Shown here piece after piece: positions 58,091 to 64,000 of a DNA stretch of 64,000 nt. Source of the DNA: Arthrobacter_B sp038069765. GTDB taxonomy: Bacteria; Actinomycetota; Actinomycetes; Actinomycetales; Micrococcaceae. The stretch lies in contig NZ_JBBPFS010000002.1 of assembly GCF_038069765.1 (NCBI RefSeq), positions 434,001 through 498,000 on the forward strand, read 5' to 3'. Each line of letters begins with the position of its first letter. Within the stretch, counting starts at the first letter, position 1. The position numbers were made by a program, and so were the translations under genes. The notes beneath the pieces are model-generated. The model had not been told where the DNA came from, did not search any database, and was given only the letters and a program-made list of their open reading frames with translations.

Positions 58091-59157
58091 GCGATGTCAT
58101 GGGCATTTTCTGGCTGGTGGTGCTGCTGATCGGCAACGCCTTCTTTGTGGGCAGCGAGTTTGCCGTCATGTCCGCCCGCCGAAGCCAGATCGAGCCGCTG
58201 GCCGACGCCGGTTCCAAGCGGGCGAAAACCACGCTCTGGGCCATGGAAAACGTGTCCCTGATGCTGGCCTGCGCGCAGCTGGGCATCACCGTGTGTTCGC
58301 TGCTGATTCTCTCGGTGGCCGAACCGGCGATCCACCACCTGCTGGCAGCCCCGCTTCAGGCCGTTGGCCTGCCCGCGGAATTTGCCGACGGCGCCGGTTT
58401 CCTGGTGGCCCTGCTGATCGTTACCTTCCTGCACGTGACGTTCGGGGAAATGGTGCCGAAGAACATCTCGGTGTCCGTCGCCGACCGCGCGGCGCTGCTG
58501 CTGGCGCCGCCCCTGGTTCTCATTTCCCGGGTGGTGCGTCCGGTCATCTTCACCCTGAACTGGCTGGCGAACCACGCCCTGCGGGCCATGGGCATCACGC
58601 CGAAGGATGAAGTGGCCTCCGCGTTCACCCTCGAGGAGATGCAGTCCATCGTGGAGGAATCCACCAAGCACGGGACCGTCGCCGATGATTCAGGCGTCAT
58701 TTCCGGTGCCTTGGAATTCTCCGGGCAGAGTGCCGGGACCATCATGGTCCCGCTCGACGAGCTGGTCACGCTGCGGACCGACACCACCGCGGCTGAGTTC
58801 GAAAAGGCTGTGGGCCGCACCGGGTTCTCCCGCTTTGTCCTGATGGACGAGCAGGGCAACCTGACCGGCTACATGCATCTGAAGGACATCATGGCCATTG
58901 AGGCCGATGCCTATGACCGGCCGCTCACCGAGAACAAAGTGCGGACCCTCGCCAACCTGCGGCTGGACGACGAAATCGAAGATGCCCTGGCCACCATGCA
59001 GCGGACAGGCTCCCACCTGGCCCGTGTGCTGGGGCCGGACAACCGGACGCGGGGTGTGCTCTTCCTGGAAGACATCATCGAGCAGCTGGTGGGAGAGATC
59101 CGGGATGCCACACAGGCCCAGGGATTCCGCCGCACCGGGGAAAGCTACTCGGAATAG
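58087..59157 (+). CDS. CNNM/CorC-type transporter with CBS domains, copy 2
   Basis: A 356-residue paralogue of the preceding protein. The DUF21 core has GSEFAVMSARRSQIE, LACAQLGITVCSLLILSV and FLHVTFGEMVPKNISV; the CBS pair (about 215-330) includes IMVPLDELVTLRTD. The C-terminal CorC domain is missing or reduced, as the protein ends shortly after the second CBS domain. Together the two may form a heteromeric ion exporter, a pairing common in actinobacteria. Confidence 0.86.
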   Translation: MSDVMGIFWLVVLLIGNAFFVGSEFAVMSARRSQIEPLADAGSKRAKTTLWAMENVSLMLACAQLGITVCSLLILSVAEPAIHHLLAAPLQAVGLPAEFADGAGFLVALLIVTFLHVTFGEMVPKNISVSVADRAALLLAPPLVLISRVVRPVIFTLNWLANHALRAMGITPKDEVASAFTLEEMQSIVEESTKHGTVADDSGVISGALEFSGQSAGTIMVPLDELVTLRTDTTAAEFEKAVGRTGFSRFVLMDEQGNLTGYMHLKDIMAIEADAYDRPLTENKVRTLANLRLDDEIEDALATMQRTGSHLARVLGPDNRTRGVLFLEDIIEQLVGEIRDATQAQGFRRTGESYSE

Positions 59158-59193
59158 GGCGGCCTGCCCCGCTGTCACACTCCCGGCTTAGAT

Positions 59194-59220
59194 GCGAACG
59201 ATTCGCGTTTAGGTTATGCT
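59194..59220 (+). promoter_or_regulatory. Zur-like operator and -10 of the zinc importer operon
   Basis: GCGAACGATTCGC (59194-59206) is a perfect 13-bp palindrome placed just upstream of TATGCT (59215-59220), a good -10. A dyad between -35 and -10 fits a Fur-family repressor, and Zur is encoded at the end of this cluster. The sequence differs from the AT-rich Zur boxes of mycobacteria and streptomycetes, so the match is by position and symmetry. Confidence 0.5.
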
Positions 59221-59253
59221 GATGGAGTTCCGCTCCCAGCGGAGCTCCATCAG
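59219..59253 (+). other. 16-bp hairpin at the expected 5' end of the zinc operon transcript
   Basis: CTGATGGAGTTCCGCT (59219-59234) pairs with AGCGGAGCTCCATCAG (59238-59253) with a 3-nt loop and one T-G mismatch. No T tract follows. It may be a leader stem, a second operator dyad or a terminator of the CNNM genes. Confidence 0.6.
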
Positions 59254-59303
59254 AGTTAACATCATCAAACCTTCTCAACGCCGGAACAGGGACACCACTA
59301 CTT

Positions 59304-60341
59304 ATGCGACGCTTTTCCGTCCGCCTTGCCGGAGTACTTCTGGCCGGCGGCGCCCTTGCCCTGACCGGCTGCACGGGGGATTCGGGATCCTCTTCCGACC
59401 AGGGCTCCGAAGAGGGAGTCCTGGACATCGTTGCTTCCACCAATGTGTACGGCAACATCATGGAGACAGTCGGAGCAGACGCCGTCACCGTGACCTCCAT
59501 CATCGACCGGCCCAGCCAGGACCCGCACTCCTACGAGGCGACGGCGCGGGACAAGCTTGCGGTCAGCGATGCGGACCTGGTGGTGCTCAACGGCGGAGGC
59601 TACGACACCTTCATGGAACAGCTGGTTGACGAAGCCGGCATCGAGGGCGCGGACGTCCTCAACGCGGTGGAAATCTCCGGTCTGGAGCAGAGCGCCGAAA
59701 CCCATACGGAGGACGGTGAAACGCACACCGGCGACGGCGAAGCCCACGACGACGGCGAAGCCCACGGCGACGCCGACGCCCACGACGACGACGGCAGCCA
59801 TGACGGACACTCCCACGGCTCCTTCAACGAGCACGTCTGGTACAGCCCCGAAGCGATGGGCCTTCTGGCCGAAGCAGCAGCGGAGCGGCTTGCCGTGCTG
59901 GACCCGGACAATGCCGATCAGTTCCGGGCCAACGCGGCGTCCTTCAACAGCGGTATCGAGGAGCTCACGGCCGACCTGGCCGAGGACAAGGCCGCAGCCG
60001 GCGGACGCGACGTCGCCGTCACCGAGCCCGTTCCGGAATACCTCTTCGAAGCCGCCGGCCTGCACAACGTCACCCCTGCCGCCTTTACCTCCGCCGTCGA
60101 GGAAGGCTCCGATGTTCCTCCGGCAGCTCTGAACGAGATGCAGGAGCTCCTGAGCTCGCGGTCCGTCGCCTTCCTGGCGTTCAATACCCAGACCGCCTCG
60201 TCGCAGACGGAAACCGTGCGCGCCACTGCGGAGGAAGCCGGCGTGCCGGTCCTGGACTTCTCCGAAACCCTTCCCGAAGGCCAGGACTACCTGACCTGGA
60301 TGGGTTCCAACGTGGCCGCCATCGACGATGTGCTGCGGTGA
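59304..60341 (+). CDS. znuA: Zinc ABC importer substrate-binding lipoprotein (ZnuA family)
   Basis: A 345-residue lipoprotein: the signal MRRFSVRLAGVLLAGGALALTGC has a lipobox with Cys23. Cluster A-I features follow: TNVYGNIMETVGADAVTV, DPHSYEAT (first metal His), then a loop rich in His and Asp (about 130-172, with repeats of GEAH, GDAH and HSHG), NEHVWYSP, and the C-terminal LNEMQELLSSRSVAFLAFNTQ. The His-rich loop is characteristic of zinc rather than manganese binders. First gene of the operon; overlaps znuC by 4 nt. Confidence 0.9.
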   Translation: MRRFSVRLAGVLLAGGALALTGCTGDSGSSSDQGSEEGVLDIVASTNVYGNIMETVGADAVTVTSIIDRPSQDPHSYEATARDKLAVSDADLVVLNGGGYDTFMEQLVDEAGIEGADVLNAVEISGLEQSAETHTEDGETHTGDGEAHDDGEAHGDADAHDDDGSHDGHSHGSFNEHVWYSPEAMGLLAEAAAERLAVLDPDNADQFRANAASFNSGIEELTADLAEDKAAAGGRDVAVTEPVPEYLFEAAGLHNVTPAAFTSAVEEGSDVPPAALNEMQELLSSRSVAFLAFNTQTASSQTETVRATAEEAGVPVLDFSETLPEGQDYLTWMGSNVAAIDDVLR

Positions 60342-61153
60342 CCGGTCAAGTAGTACGGCTGAGGAACGCCGGGCTGTCCTTTGGGCACCGGACCCTCTGG
60401 GACGGTTTGGATCTTGATATTAAGGCCGGCGAATTCCTCGCCGTCCTGGGCCCCAACGGGTCCGGCAAGACCAGCTTCCTGAAAGTCCTGCTGGGACTGC
60501 AGGAACTCACTCATGGCACCGTGGAAATCAACGGGCATCCGGCCCGGCGCGGCAGCCGCGACATCGGCTATATACCCCAGCAGAAGGCCTTCGGGCCGGG
60601 AACCCCGCTGCGGGCCCGGGACCTCGTTGGCCTGGGGGTCGACGGAAACAAGTGGGGACTGCGGCTGAACCGCGCCCCCGTACGGCGGCGCGTGGACCAG
60701 CTGCTGGACCAGGTGGGCGCCACCCGCTATGCCAATGAGCCCGTTGGCCTGCTGTCCGGCGGTGAGGTGCAGCGCCTGCGTGCGGCCCAGGCACTGGCCA
60801 CCGATCCCGACCTGCTGCTCTGCGACGAACCGCTGCTCTCCCTGGATTTGCACCACCAGCAGGCCATCAGTGCCCTGATCGACCGGCGCTGCCACGAAGA
60901 AGGCTCCGCCGTGGTGTTCGTAACCCACGAGATCAATCCGGTCATCGATTACGTGGACCGCGTGCTCTACCTCGCCGGCGGCACCTTCCGCACCGGCACG
61001 CCGTCCGAGGTTCTTCGCTCCGATGTGCTGTCCGAAATGTACGGAAGCCGGGTGGAAGTACTTCGCAGCCACGGCCGCATCGTCGTCCTGGGCATCCCGG
61101 ATGCCACCACCCACGTGCACGGAGAGAGCGAGGAAGAACATGGACTTGCGTGA
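60338..61153 (+). CDS. znuC: Zinc ABC importer ATPase (ZnuC family)
   Basis: A 271-residue ATPase. Walker A GPNGSGKTS, signature LLSGGEVQRLRAAQA, Walker B LLLCDEPLLSLD and the H-loop VTHEINP are complete. The segment IGYIPQQKAFGPGTPLRARD is typical of metal importers. The C-terminal end DATTHVHGESEEEHGLA is His/Glu-rich. GTG start overlapping znuA; its end overlaps znuB by 14 nt. Confidence 0.92.
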   Translation: MTGQVVRLRNAGLSFGHRTLWDGLDLDIKAGEFLAVLGPNGSGKTSFLKVLLGLQELTHGTVEINGHPARRGSRDIGYIPQQKAFGPGTPLRARDLVGLGVDGNKWGLRLNRAPVRRRVDQLLDQVGATRYANEPVGLLSGGEVQRLRAAQALATDPDLLLCDEPLLSLDLHHQQAISALIDRRCHEEGSAVVFVTHEINPVIDYVDRVLYLAGGTFRTGTPSEVLRSDVLSEMYGSRVEVLRSHGRIVVLGIPDATTHVHGESEEEHGLA

Positions 61154-62015
61154 CTTCTTCTCCGCCGTGTTCAACTTCAGCGACTACGGGCAGCTGCTGC
61201 CCCTGGTCAGCAATTCGATCTGGGCCGCTGCGATCCTGGGGCTCGTGGGCGGGCTCATCGGAACCTTCGTCCTGATGCGCGACCTCGCCTTTGCCGTCCA
61301 CGGGATTGCCGAGCTGTCCTTTGCCGGTGCCGCCTTTGCCCTGCTGATCGGCGCCAACGTGGTGTTCGGCTCCCTCATCGGTTCCGTGGCCGCAGCCGTG
61401 CTGCTGGCGGTGATGGGGCTGAAAGCCCGGGACCGGAACTCGGTCACCGGCGTCATCATGCCCTTCGGGCTCGGCCTGGGCATCCTGTTCCTCGGACTGT
61501 ACGAAGGCCGCTCAGCCAACAAATTCGGGCTGCTCACCGGGCAGATCGTCGCCGTCGACACGGTTCAGCTGAACCTGCTCGCCGGCACGGCCGTCGTCGT
61601 CATGGCCGGCCTCGTCCTGATCTGGCGGCCGCTGACGTTCGCCAGCGCCGATCCCGAACTCGCCGAAGCCCGCGGTGTGCCCGTGCGGGTGCTGTCCATT
61701 GTCTTTATGGTGCTGCTGGGGCTGTCGGTCGCGCTGTCCATCCAAGTTGTCGGGGCACTGCTGGTGCTGTCGCTGCTGATTACGCCCTCAGCCGCCGCGC
61801 TGCTGGTGACGTCTTCCCCGCGCCTGGTGGTGCTGCTGAGCGTGCTGTTTGCGGTGACGTCGGCTGTGGGCGGCATTTTGCTGGCGCTCGGCGGCCGCAT
61901 CTCGATCAGCCCGTACATCACAACCATCTCGTTCCTGATCTATGTGGTGTGCAGGCTCATCAAGCGGAGCCGGACCAGGGGACGGGTTCGGGCCGGAACG
62001 GTGTCCGCCGCGTAG
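61140..62015 (+). CDS. znuB: Zinc ABC importer permease (ZnuB family)
   Basis: A 291-residue permease with about eight helices. GGLIGTFVLMRDLAFAVHGIAELSFAG and GLLTGQIVAVDTVQLNLLAG are family landmarks; SALLVLSLLITPSAAALLVT-like text near the C-terminus (VVGALLVLSLLITPSAAALL) is the conserved penultimate helix. The ATG at 61140 is chosen because GAGGAAG stands 5 nt upstream and it gives the expected MDLRDFFSAV start; a frame from 61023 is antecedent shadow. Confidence 0.91.
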   Translation: MDLRDFFSAVFNFSDYGQLLPLVSNSIWAAAILGLVGGLIGTFVLMRDLAFAVHGIAELSFAGAAFALLIGANVVFGSLIGSVAAAVLLAVMGLKARDRNSVTGVIMPFGLGLGILFLGLYEGRSANKFGLLTGQIVAVDTVQLNLLAGTAVVVMAGLVLIWRPLTFASADPELAEARGVPVRVLSIVFMVLLGLSVALSIQVVGALLVLSLLITPSAAALLVTSSPRLVVLLSVLFAVTSAVGGILLALGGRISISPYITTISFLIYVVCRLIKRSRTRGRVRAGTVSAA

Positions 62016-62045
62016 CGGACCGGCTCCGGCGGGGCCGCCCTGGAA

Positions 62046-62471
62046 TCAGGAGCGGCTGCACTCCGGACACAGCCCGAAGATCTCCACGGTGTGGGCCACC
62101 TCGGTAAAGCCGTACTGCGATCCCAGTCCGGCCGCCCACGCCTCGACGGCGGGAGCCTCCACTTCCACCGCCTTGCCGCAGTTGCGGCACACCAGGTGGT
62201 GGTGGTGGTGCTCGACGGCGCAGCGGCGGTACAGGGCTTCGCCCTCGCCGTTGCGCAGCACGTCCACCTGGTTTTCCTCCGCCATGGACTGCAGGATGCG
62301 GTAGGTGGTGGCCAGGGAGACGCTGTCGCCGCGTTCATGCAGCAGGCGGTAGAGCTCCTGCGTGCTGATGAAGTCATCGAGTTCATCCAAGGTCCGGCCA
62401 ACGGCCAGGCGCTGGCGCGTGACCCGCTGCTCCGGACCCCGCTTGGCGGGCTGGGACGTCTGCGCTGACAT
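62046..62471 (-). CDS. zur: Fur family transcriptional regulator, probably Zur
   Basis: A 141-residue regulator. Winged helix: RQRLAVGRTLDELDDFISTQELYRLL and LATTYRILQSMAEE (recognition helix). Dimer and metal sites: HHHHHLVCRNCGKAVEVE with the structural CxxC, and the second pair GLCPEC near the end. Its place beside a zinc importer, on the opposite strand, indicates Zur rather than Fur. ATG with AGGAG 5 nt upstream. Convergent with znuB. Confidence 0.9.
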   Translation of the reverse strand: MSAQTSQPAKRGPEQRVTRQRLAVGRTLDELDDFISTQELYRLLHERGDSVSLATTYRILQSMAEENQVDVLRNGEGEALYRRCAVEHHHHHLVCRNCGKAVEVEAPAVEAWAAGLGSQYGFTEVAHTVEIFGLCPECSRS

Positions 62472-62646
62472 GCTCACTCCTTGGAACGGTGATGCCTGGC
62501 CCGGCCGGCCCCGGAAGGGGCGGTGCCTGGGCTGAACGGCCGGCCGGTACCGGCGCAGCTTCCAGATTATCGCACCCGACAGAAAACGGCTCCGAACCGC
62601 CCGTGCGCCGGGCGCCGGTAAGCGCCCGTACGGCGGAACCGCGGGG

Positions 62647-62652
62647 TACTGT
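62647..62652 (+). promoter_or_regulatory. -10 element for a probable leaderless transcript
   Basis: TACTGT lies 6 nt upstream of the ATG at 62659, with no ribosome-binding site between them. Confidence 0.5.
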
Positions 62653-62658
62653 GACCGT

Positions 62659-63342
62659 ATGAAACTGACCAAGTACACCCATTCCTGCGTGCGCCTGGAG
62701 CGCGACGGCAACGTCCTGGTACTGGACCCCGGTTCGTTTTCCGAAGTCGAAGAAGCGCTGGACGGAGCCCAGGCCGTCCTGATCACCCATGAGCACCCCG
62801 ACCATCTGGACCGGGACCGGGTCCTGGCCCAGCTCAGGGCCAACACGTCCCTGGTGCTGCATGCACCGGAGCGGCTGGCCGCTGACCTGCGCGCTGCCGC
62901 GGCTGCTGACGGCAGCGGTGCGGAGGGGGAGGACGCCGCCGGACGGATCCTGTCGGTGGAACCGGACAGCACCTTTACCGCTGCCGGCTTTACAGTCCGG
63001 TCCTTTGGCGGGCAGCACGCCCTGATCCACCCGCTGGTGCCGCTGGTGGCCAACATCGGCTACCTGATCGACGGGACGCTGTACCATCCCGGAGACTCGT
63101 TCGTGGTGCCGAACGGGCTCACCGTAAAAACCCTGCTGGTGCCGATCCACGCACCGTGGTCCAAAGTGGGGGAGGTTATCGACTTTGTTATCGCCTGCGG
63201 TGCCGAACGTGCCTACCCGATCCATGACGCCCTGCTGAACGAGCGCGGCCTGAACATCTCCGAAGGTCATGTCACCCGGTTCGGGGAACTGTACGGCACG
63301 GTGTACCAGCACCTGTCCGCCGGCGATACGGTCCAGGTGTGA
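62659..63342 (+). CDS. MBL-fold metallo-hydrolase (UlaG-like)
   Basis: A 227-residue enzyme with the metallo-beta-lactamase fold. The zinc motif HEHPDHLD, then the later histidines in GGQHALIHP, YHPGDSF and PIHAPW, complete a two-metal site like that of UlaG and related L-ascorbate-6-phosphate lactonases or phosphodiesterases; the substrate here is unknown. No signal peptide. Its GTGA stop overlaps the next gene's start, so the two are co-translated. Confidence 0.85.
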   Translation: MKLTKYTHSCVRLERDGNVLVLDPGSFSEVEEALDGAQAVLITHEHPDHLDRDRVLAQLRANTSLVLHAPERLAADLRAAAAADGSGAEGEDAAGRILSVEPDSTFTAAGFTVRSFGGQHALIHPLVPLVANIGYLIDGTLYHPGDSFVVPNGLTVKTLLVPIHAPWSKVGEVIDFVIACGAERAYPIHDALLNERGLNISEGHVTRFGELYGTVYQHLSAGDTVQV

Positions 63343-64000
63343 GCGGGCCCCTTATCGATGTTGCCGGGCTGCAGGAGCTGCTGGCCTCGGGGACATCCGT
63401 GGTCCTGCTTGATGTCCGGTGGGAGCTGGGCAGCACCGACGGGAACCGGCAGTACCAGCGCGGACACATACCCGGCGCCGTGTATGTGGACCTGGAAACC
63501 GAGCTGGCGGCTCCCGCAGGCAAGGGAAGCGAAGGGCGCCATCCCCTGCCGGACCCGCAGGAATTTGCGCGCACGGCCAGAGGCTGGGGGATCTCCCGCG
63601 GTGACACGGTGGTGGCCTATGACGCAGTCGGCGGCACCTCGGCTGCCCGGGCCTGGTGGCTGCTGCGGCATGCGGGACTGGATTCCGTGTACCTGCTCGA
63701 CGGCGGCGTCGTCGCCTGGCACCGGGCCGGACTGGCGCTGGAAGGCGGAACCGCGGTGCCCCGGCCCGGTGATGCGGAGTTCTCCTGGGGAAAAATGCCG
63801 GTGCTCCAGATGTGGGATGTTCCCGCCGTCGTGGCCGACGGGACACTGCTCGACGCCCGGGCCAAGGAACGGTACCGCGGTGACCGCGAGCCCGTCGACC
63901 CGCTGGCCGGGCACATCCCCGGGGCGGTCAACGCGCCCGCGGCCGGAAACCTGACCGACGAGGGAACGTTCCGCACTCCGGAAGAACTTCGCGCATCCTT
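63339..64000 (+). CDS. Thiosulfate/3-mercaptopyruvate sulfurtransferase (tandem rhodanese), cut by the window end
   Basis: At least 220 residues, continuing past the right edge. The first rhodanese domain (about 8-135) reads VVLLDVRWELGSTDG, RGHIPGAVYVDLETELA, HPLPDPQEFARTARGWG and YDAVGGTSAARAWWLLRHAG; its loop has Ser rather than the catalytic Cys, as in the inactive first domain of two-domain enzymes. The second domain begins LLDARAKERYRGDREPVD and AGHIPGAVNAP; the catalytic cysteine would lie beyond 64000. GTG start overlapping the MBL gene stop. Confidence 0.9.
   Translation, partial: MSGPLIDVAGLQELLASGTSVVLLDVRWELGSTDGNRQYQRGHIPGAVYVDLETELAAPAGKGSEGRHPLPDPQEFARTARGWGISRGDTVVAYDAVGGTSAARAWWLLRHAGLDSVYLLDGGVVAWHRAGLALEGGTAVPRPGDAEFSWGKMPVLQMWDVPAVVADGTLLDARAKERYRGDREPVDPLAGHIPGAVNAPAAGNLTDEGTFRTPEELRAS

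Overview
The window is high-GC actinobacterial chromosome, most likely Arthrobacter or a close Micrococcaceae relative. The signs are WhiB1, a WblA-free core of actinobacterial housekeeping genes, the multifunctional 2-oxoglutarate decarboxylase/dehydrogenase Kgd, a thiol-responsive SigH/RsrA pair beside bL37, aroA and rsgA, the order prfB-bdh-ftsE-ftsX-M23-smpB-ssrA, and frequent GTG/TTG starts with ATGA/GTGA overlaps. I see no rRNA, tRNA, CRISPR array, insertion sequence or prophage. The one clear RNA gene is tmRNA.

Layout. 1-1.0 kb: whiB1 with a CRP-type operator, then a small membrane protein. 1.3-11.1 kb: an envelope-polysaccharide block consisting of an O-acyltransferase, UDP-galactopyranose mutase, a GlfT2-like galactofuranosyltransferase, a Wzm/Wzt exporter and a three-gene acetamido-sugar cassette (N-acetyltransferase, aminotransferase, dehydrogenase). 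11.2-18.3 kb: a PIG-V-like mannosyltransferase facing a four-gene leftward operon (GT2, flippase-like protein, two large membrane proteins). 18.7-19.7 kb: a secreted LGFP/VanY peptidase. 19.9-24.5 kb: a tad pilus/secretion cluster. 25-31.9 kb: prfB, a 3-hydroxybutyrate dehydrogenase, ftsEX with its M23 hydrolase partner, smpB and ssrA. 32-38.6 kb: a uracil-DNA-glycosylase-like protein, small unknowns, a GH13 alpha-glucosidase, a YbdK-type ligase and paired fluoride channels. 38.6-44.9 kb: methyltransferase, hisN, rsgA, aroA, DoxX, sigH-rsrA and bL37. 45-51.2 kb: a peptide ABC importer. 51.6-56.1 kb: an SGNH-fold protein and kgd. 56.7-59.2 kb: two CNNM/CorC-type proteins. 59.3-62.5 kb: a zinc ABC importer and Zur. 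The right edge holds an MBL-fold hydrolase and a rhodanese cut by the window end.

How the genes work together. The left third builds, activates and exports galactofuranose-containing glycan and probably decorates it with acetamido sugars and acyl groups; the leftward operon looks like a lipid-linked sugar and GT-C system. FtsEX with the M23 protein couples division to peptidoglycan cleavage. SmpB with tmRNA rescues stalled ribosomes next to release factor 2. SigH/RsrA forms a redox switch whose own promoter carries a textbook SigR/SigH site. Zur and the zinc importer form a homeostasis unit with a palindromic operator.

The most unusual signal is not a gene. Six genes carry short tandem duplications (period 16-20 bp) directly at or after the stop codon, several of them copying the stop codon itself. 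A second pattern is a set of start codons placed 6-9 nt after a -10 hexamer, which suggests leaderless transcripts. I found no convincing wholly new defence or mobile system.
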